A stretch of 64,000 nt of DNA from positions 186,001-250,000 of the forward strand of contig CAYFOM010000001.1 in assembly GCA_964344765.1 (NCBI GenBank), given 5' to 3'. Positions within the stretch are counted from its first letter, which is position 1, and each line of letters opens with the position of its first letter. The notes beneath the pieces are model-generated. The model was given only the letters and a program-made list of their open reading frames with translations. It did not search any database and was not told the DNA's origin. Position numbers and translations under genes: made by a program. This document shows, in pieces, positions 50,810 to 59,790 of the stretch. This stretch comes from JACNIZ01 sp964344765 (lineage in GTDB: Bacteria; Planctomycetota; UBA1135).

Positions 50810-51991
50810 CTAACGCTTCGCACTCCAATCCCGCAGCCGACGTCCGGCCTCTTGCAGGGTTTCCAGCTTTTTGGCATAGCAAAAACGCACCAAATGCTTG
50901 CCGTCTGCCGGATCTTGGTAGAACGACGAACCCGGCACCGTTGCCACACCGGCGTCGGTGATCAAGCGCATTGCAAACTCGGTGTCATTTTCACCTTCGT
51001 GTTGCAATTCACGCACGTCGGTCATCACGTAGTAAGCACCTTCGGGTGTATCACAAACAAAACCTGCGCTTTGCAACGCATCGACCATGACTTCGCGGCG
51101 CTGCAAATACTCGCTGCGCATTTCGTCGTAATAAGCATCGCCCCAAGTCAGCGCGTCGGCGATGGCTTCTTGCAACGGAGCGGCAGCACCGACGGTGAGG
51201 AAGTCATGCACTTTGCGCACGCCACTGGTTAACGCCGGCGGCGTGATCACCCAACCAATGCGCCAACCGGTCACGCTGTAAGTTTTGGATGCACCGGAAA
51301 CGACGATGGTGCGCTCGGCCATGCCTGGTGCCAACAACGGACATTGATGCGGCCCGGTGAACAAGATCTCCTCGTAAATCTCGTCGGTAAACAACAGCAG
51401 ATCATGTTCGAGCACGAAGTCATAAAGCTGCTGCATTTCATCCGGTTGGAAAACTCGCCCGGTCGGATTGTGTGGTGTATTGATCACCACCGCGCGCGTC
51501 TTAGAAGTCACCGCTTGGCGCAACGCATCGACGTCGAGCTCAAACTTCGGACCCATCGGCACAAACACCGGGTTGGCGCCGGTAAGAATTCCGTCGGGAC
51601 CGTAGTTTTCGTAAAAGGGTTCCGGAATCAGCACCTCGTCGCCTGGATCCAAAATGCCCATCATTGCCGCAACCATTCCTTCGGTACCACCGCAAACCAC
51701 GGTGACTTGGCTATCCGGATCAATTTTTACGCCGCGGCGCACTTGCATGAATTCACCAATGGCCCGACGCAATCTAGGCGCGCCCCAAGTGACCGCATAT
51801 TGATTGATGTCGTCGCGAATGGCTTGCACCGCAGCTTCTTTCAACGGTTCCGGCGCGGCAAAATCCGGAAAGCCCTGGGCGAGATTGATTGCGTCATGCT
51901 CATTCGCAATGCGCGTCATCTCACGAATCACCGATTCAGTGAAGCGTTGCGCTTTCTGCGAAGAACGAATGTTGGTAAGGACGGATTTCAT
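50810..51991 (-). CDS. PLP-dependent class I/II aminotransferase
   Basis: A 393-residue fold-type I aminotransferase of the aspartate/kynurenine/methionine group. Visible features are INLAQGFPDFAAPEPLKEAA at the N-terminus, NQYAVTWGAPRLRRAI, the substrate-pocket NTPHNPTGRVF, DEIYEEILF and the PLP-binding Lys in SGASKTYSVTGWRIGW, with RFCYAK near the C-terminus for the substrate carboxylate. The exact amino donor cannot be decided. It sits between two lipoprotein genes in the same direction (26 bp and 2 bp gaps). Confidence 0.92.
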   Translation of the reverse strand: MKSVLTNIRSSQKAQRFTESVIREMTRIANEHDAINLAQGFPDFAAPEPLKEAAVQAIRDDINQYAVTWGAPRLRRAIGEFMQVRRGVKIDPDSQVTVVCGGTEGMVAAMMGILDPGDEVLIPEPFYENYGPDGILTGANPVFVPMGPKFELDVDALRQAVTSKTRAVVINTPHNPTGRVFQPDEMQQLYDFVLEHDLLLFTDEIYEEILFTGPHQCPLLAPGMAERTIVVSGASKTYSVTGWRIGWVITPPALTSGVRKVHDFLTVGAAAPLQEAIADALTWGDAYYDEMRSEYLQRREVMVDALQSAGFVCDTPEGAYYVMTDVRELQHEGENDTEFAMRLITDAGVATVPGSSFYQDPADGKHLVRFCYAKKLETLQEAGRRLRDWSAKR

Positions 51992-52017
51992 CGACGGCGG
52001 CGCGATGTCGGGGGGAC

Positions 52018-52986
52018 TTAGAGTTCAGCTTGCCACGCTTCCGGGCTGCTGCCCATATCTTTACCGACGATTTTCGTCAGCGCCGCGCGCGCGGCACCGG
52101 CGGTCATCGAATCGGGATCTTGCAAAGCGCTGAGCAGATCTTCCATCGCGGTGCGCGAACCAATTTCACCTAAGGCAAATGCAGCGGCAAAGCGCACTCT
52201 ACTTTCCGGATCGCCGGCTAATAAGTTCGCCAGTTGCGGCACCGCCGAAGATGCTTGCAAGTAACCCAAGCCGGCCGCACCTTGGGCGCGAATTTCCGGT
52301 TCGGGGCGGTGCAACAAGTGTTGCATCAAACGCGCCCAATCTTCAGATACCGGCAACTGCGGATCGGCTTGCTGGCGGATTTGCGCCAAACGAACCAAAG
52401 CGAACGCGGCATTGCGCAATAACCCTTGCGAGGCGTTCGGGCGCATAATTGCCGCTTCTAAGCCGATAATTGGGATATCCACATCGCCCAACATGGCCAA
52501 TCCAAACAAAGTATTGGCCACCACCAAATCACTACGGTCGGACAAGTTGTTCAGCAGAATCGGTTTGACCGATGGATCGCGGCTAAAGCCCAAAGATGCC
52601 GACGCAATCCCGCGCGGCCGCTCCGGTCCCGCCATTGCCATTTCCGTCAATTCATCCAGATGCTTGCTGATGTATTGCGCGAATGCGTCTTCCAGCACAC
52701 CAATAGTTTTGCCGGTTGGATCATTGCGCCGATTGGAATTTTTCACCTGCCACGATCGAATATGACGTTCGCATTCGACGATGACCTCGTTAATCGGCAC
52801 ATCTTCCACTGCTTCCGATGACCCGTTGTCGAAAGTAGAGTCGTCGACATTAGGATTCGCTTGAGCGAGCCCGTTGCTGGGGCCATCGGGATTCTCCGGA
52901 GTGGAACTGCAAGAGCCCAGTGGCAGCGCCAAAATCAGGGGCAGCCAAAGGATTTGCCGGTAGGAATGGGAGCGTAGGGCTTTCAT
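52018..52986 (-). CDS. HEAT-repeat lipoprotein
   Basis: A 322-residue predicted lipoprotein (leader ending LALPLGSC). After an acidic Asn/Asp/Ser linker the protein is helical with at least four HEAT/PBS-type repeats (LVVANTLFGLAMLGDVDIP, EIRAQGAAGLGYLQASSAVP, RVRFAAAFALGEIGSRTAM and SMTAGAARAALTKIVGK). Such repeats act as protein-interaction scaffolds. It heads an operon with the aminotransferase and a second lipoprotein. It is divergent from the amino-acid dehydrogenase gene, with a short dyad in the 63-bp gap. Confidence 0.88.
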   Translation of the reverse strand: MKALRSHSYRQILWLPLILALPLGSCSSTPENPDGPSNGLAQANPNVDDSTFDNGSSEAVEDVPINEVIVECERHIRSWQVKNSNRRNDPTGKTIGVLEDAFAQYISKHLDELTEMAMAGPERPRGIASASLGFSRDPSVKPILLNNLSDRSDLVVANTLFGLAMLGDVDIPIIGLEAAIMRPNASQGLLRNAAFALVRLAQIRQQADPQLPVSEDWARLMQHLLHRPEPEIRAQGAAGLGYLQASSAVPQLANLLAGDPESRVRFAAAFALGEIGSRTAMEDLLSALQDPDSMTAGAARAALTKIVGKDMGSSPEAWQAEL

Positions 52987-53014
52987 GTCAGCTTTCGTAG
53001 TTTAGACTAGGTTC

Positions 53015-53031
53015 TTCACCAGTTTGGTGAA
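53015..53031. promoter_or_regulatory. Dyad between the HEAT-lipoprotein and dehydrogenase genes
   Basis: TTCACC (53015-53020) and GGTGAA (53026-53031) form a 6-bp inverted repeat with a 5-bp centre, in the middle of the 63-bp divergent gap. It could be an operator serving both directions. Arms this short also occur by chance. Confidence 0.3.
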
Positions 53032-53049
53032 TAGTAAGTCACACAACCC

Positions 53050-54108
53050 ATGGAACTCCTTCAAGCAATGGCCCGCGGCGGCCATGAACAGCTCATCGCG
53101 ATCCAGGATAAACGCACTGGATTGCGGGCTTGGATCGCTGTTCACCACAGTTTGCGCGGCCCCGCGTACGGCGGAATTCGCGTTTGGAGCTACCGAAACG
53201 AGTCGGAGGCGGCGCTCGACGCGTTGCGGTTGGCGCAAACCATGACTTACAAATGCGTGCTCGCCGGCATTAAGGGCGGTGGGGCCAAAACTGTGGTCCT
53301 GGAGGACCACCTGCTGGATCGCCGCGGCGCGGTGCATGAACTGGGACGTCGTATTCAGGCTTTAAATGGCATTTATCGATCGGGGCCCGATGCTGGTTTC
53401 GACGAAAATGATCTGCGGCATTTGTCTGAAACTACTGAATATGCGGCTCCATTTCACCCTGGCCGACTGCGCCCAGCCGCCGAGGCCACATCCGAAGGTG
53501 CGGCCAGCGGAATTCAGGCGGCGTTGCGCCACTTGGATTGCCACGATCTAAAAGGGGTACGCATCGCCATCCAGGGCTTAGGTGCGGTCGGCTACTCGTT
53601 GGCCAACCGAATGCTGGAGCAAGGCGCCGAAGTGCTTGGTGCCGACCCGCGTGCCGCTGCTTGCGACCGCGCCCGTCGTCTCGGCGTTCGCCTAGTGGAT
53701 CCATCCGCAATCTTGCGCGCCGAAGCCGACGTCTTGGCGCCGTGCGCACTGGGCGGAATCTTGCACGAACTCAGCATTCAGCGACTGCAATGCCGAGTGG
53801 TTGCCGGCGTTGCCAATAACATCTTGGCCAGCGCCGCTCTTGCCGGTCAGCTGCACGATCGCGGCATTCTGCTGATCCCCGACTTTGTGCTGAATGCCGG
53901 CGCGTTAATTGAGGGTGCCGGCTTTGAAGGCACCGGACGCACCGAGTGGGGCGCCGAGGTGCGCGCCATTGGCGATACCGTCGCCAAGTTGCTGGCCACC
54001 GCCGACGATACTGGTCAGACTACTTTGGGCGCCGCGATCTTCATGGCCGAGCAAGTGCTGCAAAGCGAAGCGCGCGACCGCGAGCAGCAAATGATGCCGC
54101 AATCCTAA
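53050..54108 (+). CDS. Glu/Leu/Phe/Val dehydrogenase (leucine dehydrogenase-like)
   Basis: A 352-residue NAD-dependent amino-acid dehydrogenase of the short (leucine/phenylalanine) type. Signatures are RGPAYGGIRVWSY, the catalytic-Lys segment YKCVLAGIKGGGAKTVV, the SEGAASGIQAAL helix, the Rossmann motif IQGLGAVGYSLA and NNILAS with PDFVLNAGALIEGA. Reversible oxidative deamination of a branched-chain or aromatic amino acid is expected. It is a single gene, divergent from the HEAT lipoprotein and convergent with iscX (40 bp). Confidence 0.92.
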   Translation: MELLQAMARGGHEQLIAIQDKRTGLRAWIAVHHSLRGPAYGGIRVWSYRNESEAALDALRLAQTMTYKCVLAGIKGGGAKTVVLEDHLLDRRGAVHELGRRIQALNGIYRSGPDAGFDENDLRHLSETTEYAAPFHPGRLRPAAEATSEGAASGIQAALRHLDCHDLKGVRIAIQGLGAVGYSLANRMLEQGAEVLGADPRAAACDRARRLGVRLVDPSAILRAEADVLAPCALGGILHELSIQRLQCRVVAGVANNILASAALAGQLHDRGILLIPDFVLNAGALIEGAGFEGTGRTEWGAEVRAIGDTVAKLLATADDTGQTTLGAAIFMAEQVLQSEARDREQQMMPQS

Positions 54109-54148
54109 GTCGCCCTGCCCAACAGAGGCTCGCCGTGGGAGATCCGGT

Positions 54149-54370
54149 CTAATCCTGATCTTGGAATTCTTCCAACCAGCTCATCTGGATGGCTTCCAAT
54201 ATCTTTTCGTTGCAGCCATCCGCCGCGCCTTCAAAACCCGGTAACGCGACGACCATATCGCGCAGCGCCGGAAAGGCGATCTGCAACGGATTCTGCTGCG
54301 GATTGCGCTCCCATAGCGCATAACCGATGTCATCGACGTCGGTCCACTTCAGTGGGGGAGAATCAGTCAT
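54149..54370 (-). CDS. iscX: IscX-like Fe-S assembly protein
   Basis: A 73-residue acidic protein matching IscX: LKWTDVDDIGYALWE at the start and NEKILEAIQMSWLEEF near the end are the conserved segments. IscX binds IscS and iron and tunes sulphur transfer. It is last in the isc operon, 18 bp after fdx, as in E. coli. It is slightly longer than the usual 66 residues. Confidence 0.92.
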   Translation of the reverse strand: MTDSPPLKWTDVDDIGYALWERNPQQNPLQIAFPALRDMVVALPGFEGAADGCNEKILEAIQMSWLEEFQDQD

Positions 54371-54388
54371 GATGCACAGCGCAAAGGC

Positions 54389-54748
54389 TTAGTGTTCTTC
54401 CGAAACCTCGTTGCGGTTCCAGCTTGGGATCTCGACGACTAAGTCACTGCTGCCATCGGCTACGGCTTGGCAGGCCAAGCGGCTATCCAAGGTGAGCCCG
54501 GGTGCGTTGTCGAGCATATCTTCTTCGCGATCCTCAGCCGCGTGCAGCGAATCGATGCCTTCTTTGATGATGACGTGGCAAGTCGAGCAAGCGCAAACCC
54601 CACCGCAGGCATGATCGATATCGATGTCATTGGCATTGGCGATCGCCAAAATGCTGCCGGGGCGGCCGTCATGCGTGGGTTGCGGCGCCGAAGCATCGGC
54701 TTCCACGGTGACGTTCATCGGTTGAAAGGTGATCTTGTAGCGGCTCAT
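54389..54748 (-). CDS. fdx: Isc-type [2Fe-2S] ferredoxin
   Basis: A 119-residue adrenodoxin-type ferredoxin. Cluster ligands are the Cys of HACGGVCACSTC (CX5CX2C plus the extra Cys seen in Isc ferredoxins) and the later SRLACQA. It supplies electrons for cluster assembly. An insertion near residues 20-35 (SAPQPTHDGRPG) is not typical. Its ATG overlaps the hscA stop by 4 bp. Confidence 0.94.
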   Translation of the reverse strand: MSRYKITFQPMNVTVEADASAPQPTHDGRPGSILAIANANDIDIDHACGGVCACSTCHVIIKEGIDSLHAAEDREEDMLDNAPGLTLDSRLACQAVADGSSDLVVEIPSWNRNEVSEEH

Positions 54749-56631
54749 GACAGGTCGGAAACTCGGTGATCTTGGATGGCTTCTTTGGCGACAAAGTTCA
54801 TCAAGGCTTCGGCCAGTGGGAAAGAGGCTTCTTCCACTTCGTCCATCACACCTTTGAGTTTGTCAGCGTCTTCTATTTGGGTGCTTTCGGCGGCTTCTTC
54901 AAGAGCATCTTGCAGTCGTTCTTGCTGCTCCGGCGTTAGCTTGGCGATGTGCTGCCTTTGCTTTTCGATGGCGCGCAGCACATTGTCGAGTTGAGCGCGG
55001 ATGTCGGCAACGCGGCGAGCATTCATGTCGACCTCGGCGTTTTCCCATGCATCTTTGAGCATGGATTCGACCTCGTCGTCGGTCAGGCCATGTTTGGGCT
55101 CAATGTCGATATGGGCGCTGACTCCACTCTTTTGTTCCTTCGCTTGCACGCGCAACATGCCGTTGGCGTCGAGCGTAAAGCGCACTGCAACCTGCGGCAA
55201 ACCAGCCGGCTGCGGTGGAATTCCGCGCAACACAAACCGTCCGAGGCTGCGGCAATCCGACGCCATTTCGCGTTCGCCTTGTACCACGTGCAGATCCACT
55301 GCGGTTTGACCGTCCACGTAGGTGGTGAAGCCTTCTTGCGCCTGCGCCGGAATGGCGGTGTTGCGATCGATCAACTTGGAAACCGCACCGCCCATGGTTT
55401 CGATGCCCAAAGACAACGGCGTGACGTCGAGCAGCAACATGTCGGTGACCTTGCCACCGAGTACGCCGGCTTGAACGGCCGCGCCCAACGCGACCACTTC
55501 ATCGGGGTTGAGGTCGTCCTTGGCGGGGCGTTGGAAAAGTTGGGCAACGGCAGCTTTGACCAACGGCACGCGAGTCGAGCCGCCAACCAACACCACTTCG
55601 TCGATTTTCTCCGGCGCAACGCCTGCGTCCTGCATCACGCGCATGCAGCAATCCAAACTGCGCTGGACCAACGGCGCGATCCACTCTTGGAACATGCGCC
55701 AATCAATGGTTTCGCGCAGCGCAATGCCGGCGGCCGGATCTTGGTAAACAAAGTCAGCCTCTTCGGCGCTGGACAGCTCGATCTTGGTGCGTTCAGCGGC
55801 CATGCGCAATGCGGCTTTGGCAGCCGGGTCATCCCAAACGTCGACGCCGGAGCGCTCGCGAATTTTTTCGGCGGCAAAGCGCATGATCGCGCGGTCGAAA
55901 TCGTCGCCGCCTAGGTAGGTATCGCCGGCAGTGGCCAGTACACGCGATACCCCTTCTTTGAACTGCAACAGCGAAACATCAAAAGTGCCGCCGCCCATGT
56001 CATAAACGATGACGTGCTCCGCGTCGCCCTTATCCAATCCGTAAGCCAGCGCAGCTGCAGTGGGCTCATTGACCATGCGCACGATTTCCAAACCGGCTAG
56101 CTTGGCAGCATCGCGCGTGGCTTGGCGTTGTGCATCGTCAAAGTAGGCCGGAACGGTGACGACGGCGCGGAAGACCTCTTCCAGAGGTCGTTTCAGCGCG
56201 GTTGCTGCCCAGCGGCGCGCCTCGGCCAGGATTTGTCCGGATACTTCGGCCGGTGACAGCAAGCGATCACCGAGATCAACCATGGCAACACTGCGTTCGG
56301 GCGCATCGACGATGCTGTAGGGCAGCGTGGCAAGTTCGCGTCCTAAATCGGCAACGCCTTTGCCGATCAACCGCTTGGCCGAATGCACAGTGCGCTTCGG
56401 TTCCAGTCGCGAACGTTGCAGCGCGGCGCGGCCGACCACCGGCGCACCATCGCTTGGGTAGCTGACCACTGACGGCAACAATGTTTCGCCATCAGGTCCT
56501 TGCAAAATGCGCGCACCGCCGGCGTCGTAAACCGAAACCAGCGTGTGAGTGGTGCCGAGGTCAATGCCTAGAATGGGCGTAGTGACCGCATCGGATCCTT
56601 GGATCGTCGGCAGAGTGGGAAGTTCGACCAT
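54745..56631 (-). CDS. hscA: Hsp70-type chaperone of the Isc system
   Basis: A 628-residue specialised DnaK homologue (E. coli HscA is 616). The N-terminal ATPase has LGIDLGTTHTLVSVY, YDMGGGTFDVSLL and VGGSTRVPLVK. The substrate-binding domain starts at LLLDVTPLSLGIETMGG and ends in a helical lid. HscA binds the LPPVK motif of IscU, present in the IscU at 57664-58047, and promotes cluster release with HscB. It is placed after hscB (45 bp) and overlaps fdx. Confidence 0.95.
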   Translation of the reverse strand: MVELPTLPTIQGSDAVTTPILGIDLGTTHTLVSVYDAGGARILQGPDGETLLPSVVSYPSDGAPVVGRAALQRSRLEPKRTVHSAKRLIGKGVADLGRELATLPYSIVDAPERSVAMVDLGDRLLSPAEVSGQILAEARRWAATALKRPLEEVFRAVVTVPAYFDDAQRQATRDAAKLAGLEIVRMVNEPTAAALAYGLDKGDAEHVIVYDMGGGTFDVSLLQFKEGVSRVLATAGDTYLGGDDFDRAIMRFAAEKIRERSGVDVWDDPAAKAALRMAAERTKIELSSAEEADFVYQDPAAGIALRETIDWRMFQEWIAPLVQRSLDCCMRVMQDAGVAPEKIDEVVLVGGSTRVPLVKAAVAQLFQRPAKDDLNPDEVVALGAAVQAGVLGGKVTDMLLLDVTPLSLGIETMGGAVSKLIDRNTAIPAQAQEGFTTYVDGQTAVDLHVVQGEREMASDCRSLGRFVLRGIPPQPAGLPQVAVRFTLDANGMLRVQAKEQKSGVSAHIDIEPKHGLTDDEVESMLKDAWENAEVDMNARRVADIRAQLDNVLRAIEKQRQHIAKLTPEQQERLQDALEEAAESTQIEDADKLKGVMDEVEEASFPLAEALMNFVAKEAIQDHRVSDLS

Positions 56632-56676
56632 GATCGAGAGTTGCTAGGGCCGACGGGTCCCGCCGACGGCAGAGGG

Positions 56677-57231
56677 TTAGGCATGCAAGGCTTGCTCGAG
56701 CTGATGGCGGCTGGAGCGCAGGTAGCGCGCGTGTTCGTAAAGCTTTTGCAAGTTCGCCGCGGCCATCGCGTCGTTTGGCGCCGTTGCCGCATTGGCATTC
56801 AGCCACGCTTCACCGAATTGTTGCAGAACCTGGCTTTCTTTAGCGGCCAATTGCTGATGCATTTGCAATGCTGCGTCGCCACCTTTTTGCACCGCCGCTT
56901 CCACCTCTTCGCGCAGCTCCATCATTTCCATCAGAAACATCGGATCGGCGTTGCGATCGGCGTGCAAATTGGGGTTTTGACCATCGCCCTCGGGGCCGGC
57001 GTTGGCAGCTGTCAGCAAGATCTCCGCTCGATTGAGTGGATCAGCCAAAGCGTCATGCGCTTCGTTGATGGCCGCCATTTGATCTTCAGCGGCCAAACGA
57101 TCTGCTTGCGGGGCAAGTGCATAGCGATCCGGATGCCACCGCAAACTGGCTTCAATTAACTTTTGCTCCAGCTCAGCCGCGTCCAGCGCGAAGCACGGTT
57201 CCAGACCGAGGACCTCGAATGCGTTGGACAT
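56677..57231 (-). CDS. hscB: J-domain co-chaperone HscB
   Basis: A 184-residue co-chaperone (E. coli 171). The N-terminal J domain has FEVLGLEPCFALD and the HPD triad in SLRWHPDRYAL. The C-terminal helical domain FLMEMMELREEVEAA is the IscU-binding part. It stimulates HscA ATPase. It lies 44 bp after iscA in the isc operon; the gap contains a 23-bp tandem duplication of the iscA stop region. Confidence 0.94.
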   Translation of the reverse strand: MSNAFEVLGLEPCFALDAAELEQKLIEASLRWHPDRYALAPQADRLAAEDQMAAINEAHDALADPLNRAEILLTAANAGPEGDGQNPNLHADRNADPMFLMEMMELREEVEAAVQKGGDAALQMHQQLAAKESQVLQQFGEAWLNANAATAPNDAMAAANLQKLYEHARYLRSSRHQLEQALHA

Positions 57232-57249
57232 GGCTGAAGATGGATGCGG

Positions 57250-57286
57250 CGGTTAAACCGAGATGCGCGTAACGGTTAAACCGAGA
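57250..57286. repeat. Direct repeat duplicating the iscA stop-codon region
   Basis: CGGTTAAACCGAGA occurs at 57250-57263 and 57273-57286 (period 23). The second copy contains the iscA stop on the minus strand. Each copy includes the small palindrome CGGTTAAACCG-type core. It is probably a local tandem duplication. Confidence 0.7.
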
Positions 57287-57671
57287 ACGACTCGCCGCAA
57301 CCGCAGGTGCTGGAAGCGTTCGGGTTTTGGAATTGGAAACCACGGCCTTGCAAACCGCTGGTGTATTCCAGCACGGTGCCGTTGAGATACAGCATCGACT
57401 TCGGATCGCAGAACAAACGCACGCCGTTGACTTCGAGAATCATGTCGCCGTCGGCCGGCTTCATGTCGAAGGCCAGCGAATAGGTGAAGCCCGAGCAACC
57501 GCCGCCTTTGACGCCGACGCGCACGCCGGAGGTTTCCGGAAGATCGTTTTCCGTCATCAACCGGGTAATTTCCGCGGCTGCGTTATCGGTGACCTTCAAG
57601 TTGGCTTGGGCCGGATTGGTTTGCGTGCCGGTAGCTTGGGCGTCGGCCGGAGAGGAAGTGGAATCAGTCAT
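57276..57671 (-). CDS. iscA: A-type Fe-S carrier IscA
   Basis: A 131-residue A-type carrier. The three ligand cysteines are in KGGGCSGFTYSLAF and STCGCGESFSV. A non-conserved N-terminal tail of about 24 residues (Ser/Thr/Ala/Gln-rich) makes it longer than the usual 107. It moves clusters from IscU to target proteins. The start overlaps the iscU 3' end by 8 bp. Confidence 0.95.
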   Translation of the reverse strand: MTDSTSSPADAQATGTQTNPAQANLKVTDNAAAEITRLMTENDLPETSGVRVGVKGGGCSGFTYSLAFDMKPADGDMILEVNGVRLFCDPKSMLYLNGTVLEYTSGLQGRGFQFQNPNASSTCGCGESFSV

Positions 57672-58047
57672 TTTGCTGCTTGTTTTGGAAGTCAGCGATG
57701 GCTTGGCGGATGGCGTCTTCGGCCAGCACCGAGCAGTGAATCTTTACCGGCGGCAGCGCCAGTTCTTCGGCGATGTCGACGTTGCGAATTTCGGTTGCGT
57801 CTTCCAAGGTACGGCCTTTGAGCCATTCGGTGGCGAGACTGGAAGATGCAATTGCGGAACCGCATCCAAAAGTCTTAAAGCGAGCGTCGGTAATGACGCC
57901 GTCTTCGACTTGGATTTGCAGTTTCATCACGTCGCCGCACTCGGGCGCGCCGACGACGCCGGTGCCGACGTTTTCGGATTCTTTATCCAGCGAACCCACG
58001 TTGCGCGGGTTCTGGTAGTGGTCGATGACCTTGTCGCTGTAAACCAT
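57664..58047 (-). CDS. iscU: Fe-S cluster scaffold IscU
   Basis: A 127-residue scaffold on which IscS sulphur and iron are assembled. The three Cys ligands lie in GAPECGDVMK, FGCGSAIASSS and KIHCSVLAEDA, and the HscA recognition motif LPPVK is intact. Length and sequence match IscU closely. It lies 60 bp after iscS. Confidence 0.97.
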   Translation of the reverse strand: MVYSDKVIDHYQNPRNVGSLDKESENVGTGVVGAPECGDVMKLQIQVEDGVITDARFKTFGCGSAIASSSLATEWLKGRTLEDATEIRNVDIAEELALPPVKIHCSVLAEDAIRQAIADFQNKQQND

Positions 58048-58107
58048 GGTTCTAGTGGCTAGGTGGCTGGGCCGGAAACGATTGCTGTTCGGCGGTGGGT
58101 GACGGGT

Positions 58108-59328
58108 TTAGTGGCCGGACCACTGGACGGTGGACAGGTCGATGCCTTCCAGGGCCATCTCGTAAAGCGGCGACATTTCGCGCAAGCGCTTCACCGCAGC
58201 GATGACCTTTTCGGCAACGTAATCAATTTCCTCTTCGGTGGTGAAACGTCCCACACCGAAGCGGATCGAGGAGTGAGCAAGTTCATCGCCCACGCCCATG
58301 GCCCGCAGCACGTAAGACGGCTCCAGGCTGGCGGAAGTACACGCCGAACCGGAGCTAACGGCGATGCCGGGAATTCCGAGCACCAGCGATTCGCCTTCGA
58401 TAAAGGCAAAGCTCAGGTTCAGGTTGCAGGCCAGGCGATGCTTGGGGTCGCCGTTGAGCGTCAGGTAATCCAACTGTTCGTTGAGCTTCTGCTCGAGTCG
58501 ATTACGCAAACCGCTGACGCGCTGATGTTCTTCCTCACGGTTCGCCAAGCTAATTTCCAACGCTTTGGCAAAGCCGACGGCACCAGGCACGTTCAAAGTG
58601 CCGGAACGCAAACCGCGCTCATGACCACCGCCGAACATCACCGGCTCCAAACGCACGCGCGGGTTGCGGCGGCGCACGTAAAGCATGCCGATGCCTTTCG
58701 GCCCGTAGATCTTGTGCGCGGAACCGGACATCAGGTCGATGTTCATTTCATTGACATCGATGACCTCTTTGCCCAGCGTTTGAGTGGCGTCGCAGTGAAA
58801 CAGCACGCCGTTCTCACGACAGATCGCGCCGATTTCCTTGATCGGGTGCAGCGTGCCGATTTCGTTATTGCCGTGCATCAACGAAACCAGAACGGTGTCT
58901 TCGCGAATCGCGTCGCGAAGCTCTTGCAGGTCGATGCGACCGTGCTCATCCACGCCTAGCCAGGTGACTTCCCAACCTTGGTTTTCAAGGTTGCGCATTG
59001 GGTCGATCACTGCCTTGTGTTCAGTCAGGCAGGTGATCAGGTGCTTGCCCTTGCGCTTGTACATGCGCGCCGCACCCAGAATGGCGATGTTGTTGCTTTC
59101 GGTCGCACCCGAAGTGAACACGATTTCACGTTCTTTGGCGCCGATGCCGTTTGCCAGAGTTTCACGCGCCCAGCTGGTGGCCTTGTCGGCGGCCCAGCCA
59201 AAATCGTGACCGCGCGACGCGGCGTTGCCGAAATGCTCCTTGAAGTAGGGGAGCATCGCATCAAGCACCTGCGGATCCACCGGCGTGGTGGCTTGGTGGT
59301 CCAGGTAAATCAGGCGTTCTTGGGTCAT
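58108..59328 (-). CDS. iscS: Cysteine desulfurase IscS
   Basis: A 406-residue PLP enzyme (E. coli 404) that takes sulphur from cysteine as a persulfide. Signatures are YLDHQATTPVDPQVLDAM, the PLP-binding Lys in GSAHKIYGPKG and the catalytic Cys loop SSGSACTSASLEPS. This is the group I (IscS/NFS1) type with the long flexible Cys loop. It lies 27 bp after iscR. Confidence 0.97.
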   Translation of the reverse strand: MTQERLIYLDHQATTPVDPQVLDAMLPYFKEHFGNAASRGHDFGWAADKATSWARETLANGIGAKEREIVFTSGATESNNIAILGAARMYKRKGKHLITCLTEHKAVIDPMRNLENQGWEVTWLGVDEHGRIDLQELRDAIREDTVLVSLMHGNNEIGTLHPIKEIGAICRENGVLFHCDATQTLGKEVIDVNEMNIDLMSGSAHKIYGPKGIGMLYVRRRNPRVRLEPVMFGGGHERGLRSGTLNVPGAVGFAKALEISLANREEEHQRVSGLRNRLEQKLNEQLDYLTLNGDPKHRLACNLNLSFAFIEGESLVLGIPGIAVSSGSACTSASLEPSYVLRAMGVGDELAHSSIRFGVGRFTTEEEIDYVAEKVIAAVKRLREMSPLYEMALEGIDLSTVQWSGH

Positions 59329-59355
59329 GGTTGGTGCGGTTGGGCTGCCCGGTGG

Positions 59356-59784
59356 TCAGACCGACAGGATGGCTTTGGCGGCAGCGGAGTCGGATTCGTT
59401 GAGCAAATCGGCCACCGTCATGTTGTCGAGCACCTTGCGGATGCTGTGGGTGACTTGGCTTAGCCCGCTTTGAATCAGGCAAGAGGTTTGGAGGGAGCAG
59501 CCGTCACCGCAATCGGCAATGGCGACCGGGCCTTCCAGGACTTCGACTACCCGCGAAAGCGGCAGTGTTCGCGGTTCGGATGAAAGTCGGTAACCTCCTC
59601 CAGGGCCGCGAGTTGCGTCGACGAGTTGGGCGCGGGACATGTCTTTCAAGACCTCGGCCAACAGCCGCTTGGGCAGCTTCAAATCGTCGACGATTTCGCG
59701 CACGCTGCAAAATGCGTCTGGATGGCTGGCCAGGTAGGCCAAAGCCATCAATCCGTATTCTGAACGCCGGGTCAATCGAAGCAT
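59356..59784 (-). CDS. iscR: Rrf2-family regulator IscR
   Basis: A 142-residue Fe-S-sensing repressor. The winged helix opens MLRLTRRSEYGLMALAYLAS, with recognition helix SVREIVDDLKLPKRLLAEVLK and wing GPGGGYRLSS. Cluster cysteines are Cys92, Cys96 and Cys102 (DCGDGCSLQTSC), a CX3CX5C spacing instead of the CX5CX5C of E. coli IscR. The ATG at 59784 is chosen because family sequences start there; TATTTT ends 6 nt before it. Its own promoter carries two matching dyads, so autorepression is likely. Confidence 0.93.
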   Translation of the reverse strand: MLRLTRRSEYGLMALAYLASHPDAFCSVREIVDDLKLPKRLLAEVLKDMSRAQLVDATRGPGGGYRLSSEPRTLPLSRVVEVLEGPVAIADCGDGCSLQTSCLIQSGLSQVTHSIRKVLDNMTVADLLNESDSAAAKAILSV

Positions 59785-59790
59785 CCCTAT

